Shown here in pieces: positions 10,444 to 18,805 of a DNA stretch of 64,000 nucleotides (the first letter of the stretch is position 1; each line of letters opens with the position of its first letter). A program made the translations under genes and the position numbers. Below the pieces are notes generated by a model that saw nothing but the letters and a program-made list of their open reading frames with translations, was not told where the DNA came from and made no database searches. The stretch comes from an uncultured Caryophanales bacterium (GTDB lineage Bacteria > Bacillota_I > Bacilli_A > RF39 > UBA660). The stretch is from the NCBI GenBank assembly GCA_949948745.1, contig CATLHA010000004.1, positions 20,376 to 84,375 on the forward strand, read 5' to 3'.

Positions 10444-13257
10444 ATGAACGGTGAAGAGCTAGCTAAAAAATCTGGTATAGAAGATAAAAATCGTTTCTTT
10501 TTTTCTGATGATTATTATGATGAAATACCAGAGGTTCCAGAAAAAAATAACTTTGATCCATTTCAACCTCCTAAGAAAAATGAGAATACTACATCAAATT
10601 TAAGTAGTAGTACCAATAACTTTTTTAATAATGATTTATTGTCAAGTTCTACTACTAGAAATAACAATATAGGAATTCAGCAAGCAAGTAGCTTAGATCA
10701 AGTAATTGGAAATAATTATCAAACTGAATCAGAAGGTGCCTCTGAGAACGTTTTTAACTTTTTTGCACATCGCACAAATACTGAAATAAATGAGCAGGTG
10801 CCTAAAGAGATTCAGGAAGAATCACAAGAAAAAATTGTAGAAAAAGAAGAACCAAAACCAAGAGAAAGTTTTTTAGGTAATCTTACAGGAAAAAGAAAAA
10901 AACAAAAGGAATTAGAAGTAGTTCATGTGGGAACAGATATTGTTTCTGATATAGATAACAATTTATATTCTGAAAATGCAAGCCAGTTAGGAGAAGTAAA
11001 GCCAGAAGAAAATCCTTTTAATTTAAATACAGTAGAAAATAAAGTTTCATTCCAACAAGAAAATCAATTTTCGTTTGCACCAAATCAAGAACAGAATAAC
11101 CAATTGAATCAGAATATGAGTTCTATAGGGAATGAATCTTCAGAACTAACAGGACGGTTTTCATTTCTTTCAGAGCCTAGTCAGGAACAAGGTAGTTCAT
11201 TTGATTTACCCAAACAAGATATAGATTCAGCAGAAAGTGCATTACCAAAAACACAAACAGGAGGATTCTCATTTACTAATGAACCAATAAAGGAAGAAGC
11301 AAAAGAAGTTCAAAATACTTGGAATTCACCATCTATAAATAATGATTATTATAAACCAAATGAAAGTGAAAGCAATAATTTCTTTTTTGGAGCACCTTCA
11401 GGTCCACTTTCTGATATCGAAAGGGCTAAAAGTGATATTTCAGCTACAGAAAATAATTATTTTGGAACAAAAGAAGAAAATATCACAAATGATATTGATT
11501 TTATTGCTAAATTAAAAAATCAGGAAACATCAGATAATAAAAATAAAGAAAGAGATATGTTTGCTCCTCGATTTGGAACAGATGCTAAAGAAGAGGAAAG
11601 GAAAGATTTCTTATTAGAAAGAAAAATTGAGACTCCAATAGAAGATATAGAAGTCCCAGAAAGAAAATTACAATATGGGAATTATTATAATGGAGAACTT
11701 CCGAAAGAAGAAAACAAATTCATTATGAATGATGATAGTAGTGTTCCAGTAAATGATAAACCTAGAGAGTTGCCAAAGACAATAATTCCAGATTTCATGT
11801 CTGGTTCTATTGGAACGCAAAACTTTAATATAGAAACTGGTATTAATCATGAACTAGAAGCAGAACTAATGAAACAAAGAGCAGAGGAAGAAGCTAGAAT
11901 CAGGGCATTAAATCCAGAATTACAAGCGTATGATTTAACCGCCAAAAAGTCAAAAAAGCAAATGGTTTACAAAGCCGGTGGAAAAAGTTATATTCGTGAT
12001 GTTGTAGAAAAACCAAAAACTAGACCAAAAAAGAAAATAGAAGAGCCAAAGATAGAGGTAGACAAGGAAACGGTAATTGAGCCTCCTCCAGCTAAAGAAC
12101 CAAAATCATTAGAAGAATTAATTGAAAGTATTGTAGGAGTTCCAGGATTAGAAAATCTTGAAGTAAAATTAAATCCATATGAAAATCCAGGAGTAAGATT
12201 TGGTTTTAAAGAAAAGCAAGATAAAAAAGTAGTAGTGGAAGACCAACCTACGAATGTATATGATGAGAAAAAAGATAACTTTGATTATGATCAGAATTTT
12301 GAAAATGTAGAAATTATTAAATCTACAATATTAGATGAATTAGCCGAAAAGGCAAAAAATGAAAACAAAATAAGTATCTTAGCGCGTTATGGAGAAGATT
12401 TCTGTGCTAGAGATTATATTACCAATCCAGCAATTGGTCGTGCAGAAGAAATAAAACAATTAATTTTAATTTTATTAACACCTGAGAAGTCAGGAATACT
12501 AATTGGTAAACCAGGTATTGGTAAAACATCTATTGTAGAAGGACTTGCTTATCAATTACAAAGAAATAATGTTCCAGATGCTTTAAAAGGATATTGTATT
12601 GTTAGTGTTAAAACACCATCCCTACTTGGTACATTACCAACTGGAGAAACTAGATTACAAACTTTAGTAGATGAACTAAAAGATTTAGATAAGATTATTC
12701 TATTTATTGATGAAATTCATATGCTAATAGGAGCAACAAACGATTCTGCGATGGACTTTGCGAATATGTTTAAGGAAAGTCTTGGACGTGGTACAATTAA
12801 AGTTATCGGTGCTACAACAACAGAAGAATATGAAAGATATATTTTACGTGATAAAGCATTTGTACGTCGTTTCCAAAAAGTAGAAGTAGAAGAGCCAAGT
12901 AGAGAGCATACAATTAAAATTTTGATGGGAACATTACCTAAAATTGAAAAATCAACAGGTGCTAAATTAAAATATACAGAATTTATGCAAACAGAAATTA
13001 TGGCATTTATCGTAGATATCACTACAGAATATAAACGAATTTATGGAATTGGTTCTAGGTATCCAGATATTTGTTTAACATTACTTTCTCAAGCATTTTC
13101 ACAAGCTGTTTTTGCAAATAGAAAAGAAGTAAATATTAATGACGTTCGTAAAGCAATAGAAAATTCTAAAAATATTTATCCTGATGTGATTAAAAAAGAA
13201 TTATTAAATTTTGATAGAAAATTTAAAGACTTAATTCGTGAAGAGTCAGTTGAATAG
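10444..13257 (+). CDS. Clp D1-like AAA+ ATPase with long disordered N-terminus
   Basis: The 937-residue protein has about 640 residues of low-complexity, Asn/Glu/Ser/Lys-rich sequence, followed by a single AAA+ module like the first nucleotide-binding domain of ClpA/ClpB/ClpC. Motifs seen are AIGRAEEI, Walker A GKPGIGKT near 688-695, Walker B ILFIDEIH near 755, sensor 1 VIGATTTEEY and an arginine-finger region FVRRFQKV near 806. The Clp N-domain, middle domain and second ATPase ring are absent, so it is not a standard unfoldase. The acidic, aromatic-spotted N-terminal region could recruit substrates or act as a scaffold, which is inference. The ribosome binding site is AGGAGG, and the gene is monocistronic with its own promoter and terminator. 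Confidence 0.85.
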   Translation: MNGEELAKKSGIEDKNRFFFSDDYYDEIPEVPEKNNFDPFQPPKKNENTTSNLSSSTNNFFNNDLLSSSTTRNNNIGIQQASSLDQVIGNNYQTESEGASENVFNFFAHRTNTEINEQVPKEIQEESQEKIVEKEEPKPRESFLGNLTGKRKKQKELEVVHVGTDIVSDIDNNLYSENASQLGEVKPEENPFNLNTVENKVSFQQENQFSFAPNQEQNNQLNQNMSSIGNESSELTGRFSFLSEPSQEQGSSFDLPKQDIDSAESALPKTQTGGFSFTNEPIKEEAKEVQNTWNSPSINNDYYKPNESESNNFFFGAPSGPLSDIERAKSDISATENNYFGTKEENITNDIDFIAKLKNQETSDNKNKERDMFAPRFGTDAKEEERKDFLLERKIETPIEDIEVPERKLQYGNYYNGELPKEENKFIMNDDSSVPVNDKPRELPKTIIPDFMSGSIGTQNFNIETGINHELEAELMKQRAEEEARIRALNPELQAYDLTAKKSKKQMVYKAGGKSYIRDVVEKPKTRPKKKIEEPKIEVDKETVIEPPPAKEPKSLEELIESIVGVPGLENLEVKLNPYENPGVRFGFKEKQDKKVVVEDQPTNVYDEKKDNFDYDQNFENVEIIKSTILDELAEKAKNENKISILARYGEDFCARDYITNPAIGRAEEIKQLILILLTPEKSGILIGKPGIGKTSIVEGLAYQLQRNNVPDALKGYCIVSVKTPSLLGTLPTGETRLQTLVDELKDLDKIILFIDEIHMLIGATNDSAMDFANMFKESLGRGTIKVIGATTTEEYERYILRDKAFVRRFQKVEVEEPSREHTIKILMGTLPKIEKSTGAKLKYTEFMQTEIMAFIVDITTEYKRIYGIGSRYPDICLTLLSQAFSQAVFANRKEVNINDVRKAIENSKNIYPDVIKKELLNFDRKFKDLIREESVE

Positions 13258-13260
13258 AAA

Positions 13261-13290
13261 AATGTTAAGAGAGAATTCTTAACATTTTTT
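13261..13290 (+). terminator. Terminator after the AAA+ ATPase gene
   Basis: AATGTTAAGA pairs with TCTTAACATT and is followed by TTTT. Confidence 0.85.
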
Positions 13291-13322
13291 GATTATGATT
13301 GACTCTATAGTCAAATATAATT

Positions 13323-13349
13323 AAAAAATCCTAGCAAAAGCTAGGATTT
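13323..13349 (-). terminator. Terminator of the tRNA-His gene
   Basis: On the minus strand AATCCTAGC, loop TTTT, GCTAGGATT is followed by TTTT, 11 bases past the tRNA 3' end. Confidence 0.85.
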
Positions 13350-13359
13350 GTTTTATAAG

Positions 13360-13436
13360 TGGGGCGAAATATGGGGATCGAACCCATGCATACCGGAGCC
13401 ACAATCCGGCGTGTTAACCACTTCACCAATTCCGCC
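13360..13436 (-). tRNA. tRNA-His (anticodon GTG)
   Basis: Read on the minus strand, the gene folds as a full cloverleaf. The acceptor is GCGGAAT/ATTTCGC with an extra 5' G (the G-1 typical of tRNA-His) opposite discriminator C73. The anticodon stem is CCGGA/TCCGG with loop TTGTGGC, giving anticodon GTG. The T arm is ATGGG-TTCGATC-CCCAT, and the CCA end is encoded. The G-1:C73 pair confirms histidine identity. It stands alone, followed by its own terminator. Confidence 0.95.
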
Positions 13437-13654
13437 ATCTCAAAAATACACTCTTATTTTATCAATAAATTTGTATTTTTGCAAGTTTATTTTATATATT
13501 TATCAAAAAAATATTTTTATTACATGCCTCCTATTAGTATTATTTCCATTTTTTACTAATTCGGTAGAATTTTTTAAAAAATTTTAAAAATATAGGCATT
13601 CGCCCATACTCAATATATGATAACTCATATTTTGATAGTAAAGGAGAAGAGAAC

Positions 13655-14098
13655 ATGAATAATAACTTTAGATATGACTCTTATAGAAATCCAAACATGC
13701 CTATGCTAAATCAGAATCAAATTTTACCGACTCCAAGTGTACCATCCAATAACAATTTAGCAGAACCATATCAAGGATTTTTACAAGGAAACTTATTTAA
13801 TAACCTTTATGTAGGTTATAAAAATTATCGTCCTGCTAGAATTGTTCCAAATAATGAACAGGCAGAACTTCTACTAAATGTAGATCAATTATCATTTGCA
13901 GCTCATGAATTAAACTTATATTTGGATGTACATCCAAGTGACTCCAATATGATAGCATTATTTAACAAATATCAAGCAATGGTTAACGATGCCGTAAATG
14001 AATATGAAAGAAGATATGGCCCTTTATCTATTACATTCCCATCAGATAGAAACCAATTTAGCTGGGAAGCATATTCATGGCCATGGGAGGTGGATTAA
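13655..14098 (+). CDS. cotJB: Spore coat protein with CotJA-like head and CotJB domain
   Basis: The 147-residue protein carries a CotJB-type C-terminal half: LSFAAHELNLYLDVHPSDSN (about 88-107), YERRYGPL, and the aromatic WPWE tail. The N-terminal 65 residues hold EPYQGFLQGNLFNNLY...YRPARI, which recalls CotJA. This looks like a CotJA-CotJB fusion replacing two separate genes; the CotJB half is clear and the CotJA half is tentative. CotJ proteins are inner spore coat parts. A strong site AAAGGAGAAGAG precedes the ATG. A CATACTCAAT at 13605-13614 loosely resembles a sporulation sigma -10 (weak). The cotJC gene starts 1 base after its stop. Confidence 0.85.
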   Translation: MNNNFRYDSYRNPNMPMLNQNQILPTPSVPSNNNLAEPYQGFLQGNLFNNLYVGYKNYRPARIVPNNEQAELLLNVDQLSFAAHELNLYLDVHPSDSNMIALFNKYQAMVNDAVNEYERRYGPLSITFPSDRNQFSWEAYSWPWEVD

Positions 14099-14099
14099 G

Positions 14100-14675
14100 A
14101 TGTGGAAATATGAAAAAAGATTACAATATCCAGTATCTATTAGAAAAAAAGATTTAGCTTTTGCTAAACAATTAATTACACAATATGGTGGTTTTGCTGG
14201 TGAATTAGCTGCTGCATTAAGATATTTAAATCAAAGATATACAATGCCAGATAATAGAGGAAAAGCCCTACTTACAGATATTGGAACAGAGGAACTTGCC
14301 CATGTGGAAATTTTATCAACAATGTTATACCAATTGATGAAAGATGCAACACCAGAAGAAATGAAAGCAGCAGGACTTGCTAGTCATTATGCAGAACATA
14401 GAAATGCGATTTATCCACTAGATGCAAATGGAGTACCTTTCACAGTAACTTATTTTGCTACTACGGGTGATCCACTAGCAGATTTAAGTGAAGATATGGC
14501 AGCAGAAGAAAAAGCAAGAGCAGTGTATGAAAGTTTAATCGATTTAACAGATAATCCAGATATTATCGGACCACTTCTTTGGTTAAGACAAAGAGAAATT
14601 GTACACTTCAATCGATTTAAAGAGCTTTATGATGATTACAAAAAAAATATGAATGCAATTCAGCCTAGATCATAA
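14100..14675 (+). CDS. cotJC: CotJC, manganese-catalase-like spore coat protein
   Basis: The 191-residue protein belongs to the ferritin-like manganese catalase family. Metal-ligand signatures visible are GELAAALRYLNQRY, GTEELAHVEIL and MAAEEKARAVYESL...REIVHFNRF. I place the start at 14100 (MWKYEKRLQYPV), because GGGAGGTGG lies just upstream and the ATG follows the stop of the CotJB-like gene by one base. A longer frame from 13998 would overlap that gene by 100 bases and is not credible. It is likely co-translated with the upstream gene and assembled into the coat, where the family is thought to protect against peroxide. Confidence 0.93.
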   Translation: MWKYEKRLQYPVSIRKKDLAFAKQLITQYGGFAGELAAALRYLNQRYTMPDNRGKALLTDIGTEELAHVEILSTMLYQLMKDATPEEMKAAGLASHYAEHRNAIYPLDANGVPFTVTYFATTGDPLADLSEDMAAEEKARAVYESLIDLTDNPDIIGPLLWLRQREIVHFNRFKELYDDYKKNMNAIQPRS

Positions 14676-14683
14676 AAAATAAA

Positions 14684-14722
14684 AATCCTAAGAGATATGA
14701 TATTTTTCTCTTAAGATTTTTT
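14684..14722. terminator. Bidirectional terminator between convergent genes
   Basis: AATCCTAAGAGA (14684-14695) and TCTCTTAAGATT (14707-14718) form a hairpin flanked by A- and T-runs. It overlaps the stop codon of the minus-strand gene. Confidence 0.8.
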
Positions 14723-16352
14723 TTACTTTCTTATTATTTTCTTCAGGAAAAGGAAGAGGCATAGGGCCATAATAATTAACTTCCATTTCATCATATATAC
14801 TTTGAAGCATATCTAATTGGAAATAGTATTCCTGAACAAAAGGAGATTGATCATCCTTTTCCCTAAGTAATTGTTTTAAATTATTTCTTTTAATTAAATC
14901 GGCTATGACATTTACAATTTCACTAATTTCTTCTAATAAATTTGCAGGAATATTTTCGAGTAAGGAATCTTTGTCATGATCCATCAAATATTTTTTAATA
15001 ACACGATTAAATTTATAATGGAGAGGTAAGATTAAATTTTTGACTAATAAGTCAGAATTATAACTATAAACATCTTCATTTACAATTCTTTCATCCTCTA
15101 ATAAATAAGTAAATTCATGTAGGATATCACGAATTGCGATTCCATGTAAATCAGTAATAGTTTCATTAAAATTCTCATGAATAAATAATTTATCATCGTA
15201 TGGATTTTTCATTTCATTATAAACTTGAAAACCTAAAACCATCCCATATAAAACATCTAAAGCTGCACCATTTGTGTGAACCAATTCATGAAATAAAGCA
15301 TAATCTAATTTTCCACAAATACTAGAATCAAGATAAAAAAGAATGATATTTGTATAACCATACATATTTTCCTTGAAATAAGTTAATACAGATTGAGAAC
15401 ATAATTTCTTCTTTCTCATTGCATCCAGTAGGTTATTCACACTACAATATTTTAAATCTCTGATATTAGAAATACGATTTATATTAATTATATTCTCAGT
15501 TACAAATTCACCTTCTAATTCTTTAAGGACCTCTTCTTTAATCTTTACAAATCTTTTTACTAAAGAAACATCTGGAACAATTCTTTGAATAGATTCATCT
15601 TCTAATAATTTTTTATAAGCATCTCTTGCATTACCACTAGGAATCTGAACACCAAAAGCTTCAAAATATTTTAATCTAGAGTACAAATTTTCTAAAGAAA
15701 GAGAATCAACGTCAGTATCGGTATCAAAAAATTCAATAGGATAAAAATAATTTCCAGTTTCTGGTAATAATCGATTTACTAAATGAATTTCTCTATGAAA
15801 AGTAATAATATCATATGGAAGAAATCCAAGTATTCTATGTAATATTAAATCTCTTTTCTTTGAACAAAAACTATGATAAGAATCCAATTGTTGTTTTGCA
15901 AAATCTTTTAAGTATGAGTAACGGCTTAAGGTCTTTTCATATTGCTCAAGAACTTCATAATACAAAGATACTTCCTTTTCTGTTGCTCCTTCGTTTGATA
16001 AAATACTATTTTCTTCGTCCTCAAAGTAGGATTCTCCAAAATAATAGGAACAGATTTCTTGAGTTTTTTCATCCATTCTAGAACTATTATTCCAATCTTT
16101 ATTAAAAGAAATTTCTAATTTTGATAAATATTCTAAAGCAAAGTAATTTTGCAATTTTCTTTTCAAATTTTTGTAATAACCATCTAATGAGGTAGGATGA
16201 ATATAGTTAAGAAAATTAAAATCTTTTAATCGAAAAGATACAATATCACGATATTCTTCTCCATAAAAGCAAACAAACAATTCAATAAATAAATCTATAT
16301 AATCGTTAATCTTAATATCTGTCAAATCAATTTGAAAGTCTGTTAAACCCAT
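14688..16352 (-). CDS. Putative gluzincin-like zinc metalloprotein
   Basis: The protein is 554 residues from the ATG at 16352, which is preceded by GGTGGTG; a longer frame reaching 16487 overlaps the divergent gene and is rejected. A zinc-binding HELVH sits at residues 355-359 (ALFHELVHTNG). About 38 residues on, NETITD (E397, D401) matches the NExxxD glutamate ligand pattern of gluzincin peptidases. The rest is helical, acidic and without signal peptide or membrane helix, so it should be cytosolic. I know no named family with this layout. The gene is divergent from a metallo-beta-lactamase-fold gene and convergent with cotJC. Peptidase activity is a plausible inference from two motifs. Confidence 0.75.
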   Translation of the reverse strand: MGLTDFQIDLTDIKINDYIDLFIELFVCFYGEEYRDIVSFRLKDFNFLNYIHPTSLDGYYKNLKRKLQNYFALEYLSKLEISFNKDWNNSSRMDEKTQEICSYYFGESYFEDEENSILSNEGATEKEVSLYYEVLEQYEKTLSRYSYLKDFAKQQLDSYHSFCSKKRDLILHRILGFLPYDIITFHREIHLVNRLLPETGNYFYPIEFFDTDTDVDSLSLENLYSRLKYFEAFGVQIPSGNARDAYKKLLEDESIQRIVPDVSLVKRFVKIKEEVLKELEGEFVTENIININRISNIRDLKYCSVNNLLDAMRKKKLCSQSVLTYFKENMYGYTNIILFYLDSSICGKLDYALFHELVHTNGAALDVLYGMVLGFQVYNEMKNPYDDKLFIHENFNETITDLHGIAIRDILHEFTYLLEDERIVNEDVYSYNSDLLVKNLILPLHYKFNRVIKKYLMDHDKDSLLENIPANLLEEISEIVNVIADLIKRNNLKQLLREKDDQSPFVQEYYFQLDMLQSIYDEMEVNYYGPMPLPFPEENNKKVKKILREKYHIS

Positions 16353-16454
16353 AATTTCACCACCTAAAAAGTAAATATTATTATATGTTATAAAAGATAA
16401 AATGTATATAAATAATGGTATATTTATGTTAAAATATTTGAAGAAGGTGATGAT

Positions 16455-17252
16455 ATGGAGAAAATTATTATGCTTGGAGTAGGACATGGAGCGACACTTG
16501 ATTTATATAATACTTGTTTTGTAATCCAAAATGAAGGTGGAAATTTTTTAATAGATACAGGAGGAAGTATAGAAATCGTAAAAAGATTAAATCAAATGAA
16601 TATTGAACTTTCTTCTATTAAAGATATTTTTGTTTCTCATTCTCATACAGATCATTTATTAGGATTAATATGGATGTTTAAGAGAATGGCAACTCTAAAA
16701 CTAGACTCTAATCATAAAGTGAATTTATATTGTAATGATTTAACATATGATGCGATAATAAAGGTAGCAGAACAAGTTTTATCAGAAGGACTAATTAAAA
16801 AGGTATTCAGTAACTTTAATATTCAAATATTAACAGATGGAAATAAAAAAATAATTCATAATATAGAATATACTTTCTTTGATATTAGGGCAAAAGGACC
16901 AAAACAATATGGTTTTGAATGTACCTTAAATAATAAAAAATTAGTATTTTTAGGGGACGAACCACTAAATAAAGAATTATTTGATAGAGTAAAAAATAGC
17001 GATTATGTAATGCACGAAGCTTTTTGTCTAGATAGTGAACAAGATATTTTTCATCCATATGAAAAAAATCATTCAACCGCAAAAAGTGCCTGCGAAGTGA
17101 TGAATGAATTAAATGTAAAAAATATTATTTTATATCATACAGAGGAAAGTCATAAAGAAAAAAGAAAAGAATTATATATAGAAGAAGGAAAAAAATATTT
17201 TAATGGAAATGTTTTAGTTCCAAACGATTTAGAAATCCTAGAATTAAAATAA
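16455..17252 (+). CDS. Metallo-beta-lactamase-fold hydrolase (RNase Z-like)
   Basis: The 265-residue protein carries the di-metal HSHTDH motif at residues 62-67, with LIDTGG at 32-37, FLGDE near 170 and a late HTEE near 235. Overall it resembles the RNase Z/ElaC branch, but the long exosite arm is not obvious. It may act on nucleic acid or a small metabolite; the exact substrate cannot be read. The start is supported by GAAGGTGATGAT. It is divergent from the gluzincin-like gene, with about 100 bp between them, and a terminator follows. Confidence 0.85.
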   Translation: MEKIIMLGVGHGATLDLYNTCFVIQNEGGNFLIDTGGSIEIVKRLNQMNIELSSIKDIFVSHSHTDHLLGLIWMFKRMATLKLDSNHKVNLYCNDLTYDAIIKVAEQVLSEGLIKKVFSNFNIQILTDGNKKIIHNIEYTFFDIRAKGPKQYGFECTLNNKKLVFLGDEPLNKELFDRVKNSDYVMHEAFCLDSEQDIFHPYEKNHSTAKSACEVMNELNVKNIILYHTEESHKEKRKELYIEEGKKYFNGNVLVPNDLEILELK

Positions 17253-17321
17253 GTATGAATCAGATAATTAGTGTAACAGGTGGGAAAGTGAATTAGAAAA
17301 CAAATTAGTAAAATATTAATG

Positions 17322-17350
17322 AAAAATACCTTAATATGGTATTTTTTTCT
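17322..17350 (+). terminator. Terminator upstream of the 198-residue unknown gene
   Basis: AAAAATACC, loop TTAATAT, GGTATTTTT followed by more T. Confidence 0.75.
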
Positions 17351-17402
17351 TGAACTAAAATATTGAAATGCTAGAATAAGTCAAATACAAGGGGGAGAAA
17401 TT

Positions 17403-17999
17403 ATGAGAGTATATCGAATTATATCCACAAGAGAAATTACAAATATGTATAAAGGTATTAATGAAAAACATGCAGTAGTACAGGGAGAAAATACTCACCA
17501 ATATGAGAAAAACACTTCCTATATTCATTTCTTTCGATATTATGAATCCGCAGAATATTATTTTAAAAGATATCGTGTATCCATGAATAAATTAGATAAA
17601 TATGTCCTATATATGACTGCAAATATTCCAAACGAAATTTTAAGAAAAAGAATTGGATATGGATTTTATAATATAGAAGAAAGGCCTTTTGATTGTTATA
17701 ATATTCCAATCCCAGAATATGCATTAAAAGAAGAAGAAATGAGTCCAGAGTATATTATAGAAGTAAACAATTTTGTAAAGTATGAATATAAAAATCCAAA
17801 AGAAGAATATTTAAAATATTTGGAATTAATGAGAAGACTTTCCAAACAATATGATTATGATTTTCATAAAATAGCGACATATCTAGTGCAAAACAATTTA
17901 GAAGAATTATTAGGGGTAACAGATGATAATAGAACAGAGTCACAAATATTTGATGAGAAGTTAAAACAATTATCCAAAATATTTCCATTATATGACTAA
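17403..17999 (+). CDS. Unknown protein with ADP-ribosyltransferase-like opening
   Basis: The 198-residue protein begins MRVYRIISTREITNMYKG and then has YIHFFRYYESAEYYF and IPNEILRKRIGYGFY. An early YR, an HFF...SAxYY block and a PIPEYAL stretch recall small bacterial ART-like proteins, but no catalytic triad can be assigned with confidence. The C-terminal 70 residues are helical. AGGGGGAG precedes the ATG. The gene stands alone between two terminator or promoter regions. The product is unknown. Confidence 0.65.
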   Translation: MRVYRIISTREITNMYKGINEKHAVVQGENTHQYEKNTSYIHFFRYYESAEYYFKRYRVSMNKLDKYVLYMTANIPNEILRKRIGYGFYNIEERPFDCYNIPIPEYALKEEEMSPEYIIEVNNFVKYEYKNPKEEYLKYLELMRRLSKQYDYDFHKIATYLVQNNLEELLGVTDDNRTESQIFDEKLKQLSKIFPLYD

Positions 18000-18098
18000 A
18001 TAAAATTAATTAGGGTCTTCCATAGAAAATGGTTTCTATGTTATGATTATAGTGTAAAGAAAATATAATAAGAATCAACGAGATAGGGGGAGTGTTCG

Positions 18099-18389
18099 TT
18101 GGAAGGAAGTAGTTATTATAGAGTTTACATTATGTATCATGATAAAATGCTTGGAATAACCGAGAAATTAAGTGAAGTAGTTGAAATGATAGAAGATAGT
18201 ATGAGAGAAATTAAGAATGGTCGATATATGATTATTCAACATTTCAACGAATTAAATATGGACAATCCATTTGGAACAATTTCTAATCCGCAAGAACTTT
18301 TAAAATTAAAAGAAAAGGCAACTTTAGAGGAACAAACAACAGAGGGAAAAAAAGACGATGTATCCAGAAGAGTTAAAGTTCTTCATTGA
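18099..18389 (+). CDS. Small unknown protein, TTG start
   Basis: The frame of 96 residues starts at TTG (18099), because TAGGGGGAG lies 7-8 bases upstream and no in-frame ATG fits. Its sequence (SSYYRVYIMYHDKMLGITEK...) is acidic and helical, with no recognised domain. Upstream is a weak TTATGA (18041-18046) - 17 bp - TATAAT (18064-18069) promoter, itself just after a CATAGAAA/TTTCTATG stem. It overlaps the next gene by 32 bases, which implies a shared transcript. Confidence 0.65.
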   Translation: MEGSSYYRVYIMYHDKMLGITEKLSEVVEMIEDSMREIKNGRYMIIQHFNELNMDNPFGTISNPQELLKLKEKATLEEQTTEGKKDDVSRRVKVLH

Positions 18390-18600
18390 AGGAAGAAAAT
18401 GTAAAATAGGCGGAGAAGATTTATTAAGAGTAATATCAGTGAGTGAAAATCCACAATTAAGCCATATTAACTATAATGTAGGAGAAAATAAATACAGGAT
18501 GTGGGATAGATATGGAAACTATTATGAATTTGAACCGATACCATATGAAGAAGTGGAAAAAGCAAAAAAATTAATCAAAAAGAAGAAAATTATTAATTGA
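18358..18600 (+). CDS. Small unknown protein overlapping the previous gene
   Basis: The 80-residue protein begins MYPEELKFFIEGRKCKIGG and ends in a Lys-rich tail. Its first 32 bases overlap the end of the upstream frame, and a purine-rich GAGGGAAAAAAAG lies before the ATG. The region RVISVSENPQLSHINYNVG...YRMWDRYGNYYEFEP suggests a compact beta fold. I do not recognise the family. A terminator overlaps its stop codon, so the two small genes form a closed transcription unit. Confidence 0.65.
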   Translation: MYPEELKFFIEGRKCKIGGEDLLRVISVSENPQLSHINYNVGENKYRMWDRYGNYYEFEPIPYEEVEKAKKLIKKKKIIN

Positions 18601-18617
18601 TTTTCTTCTTTTTTCTG
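18580..18617 (+). terminator. Terminator overlapping the end of the 80-residue gene
   Basis: AAGAAGAAAAT (18580-18590) pairs with ATTTTCTTCTT (18600-18610), followed by TTTT. Confidence 0.75.
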
Positions 18618-18805
18618 TGATAAAAATTCCTCTGTTCGCTAGGAAAGTAAAAGGAAATATGTTATATTAAATACGAATTAAAAGAGCGAAAAATTTAGAA
18701 TAATAAAAATTAATTAATAAATAAGATTGACATTCTAACCAATAATAATCTTCATCTAACTATAATTATTTTTATTATTATATTAGATAGGGGGGGAAGG
18801 AGTCT

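Noticed and set aside
13998..14099. A longer start for CotJC beginning at 13998
   Set aside because: It overlaps the CotJB-like gene by 100 bases; the ATG at 14100 has the ribosome binding site and the start of the family sequence.
16353..16487. N-terminal extension of the gluzincin-like protein to 16487
   Set aside because: It overlaps the divergent gene and lacks a binding site; the ATG at 16352 follows GGTGGTG.
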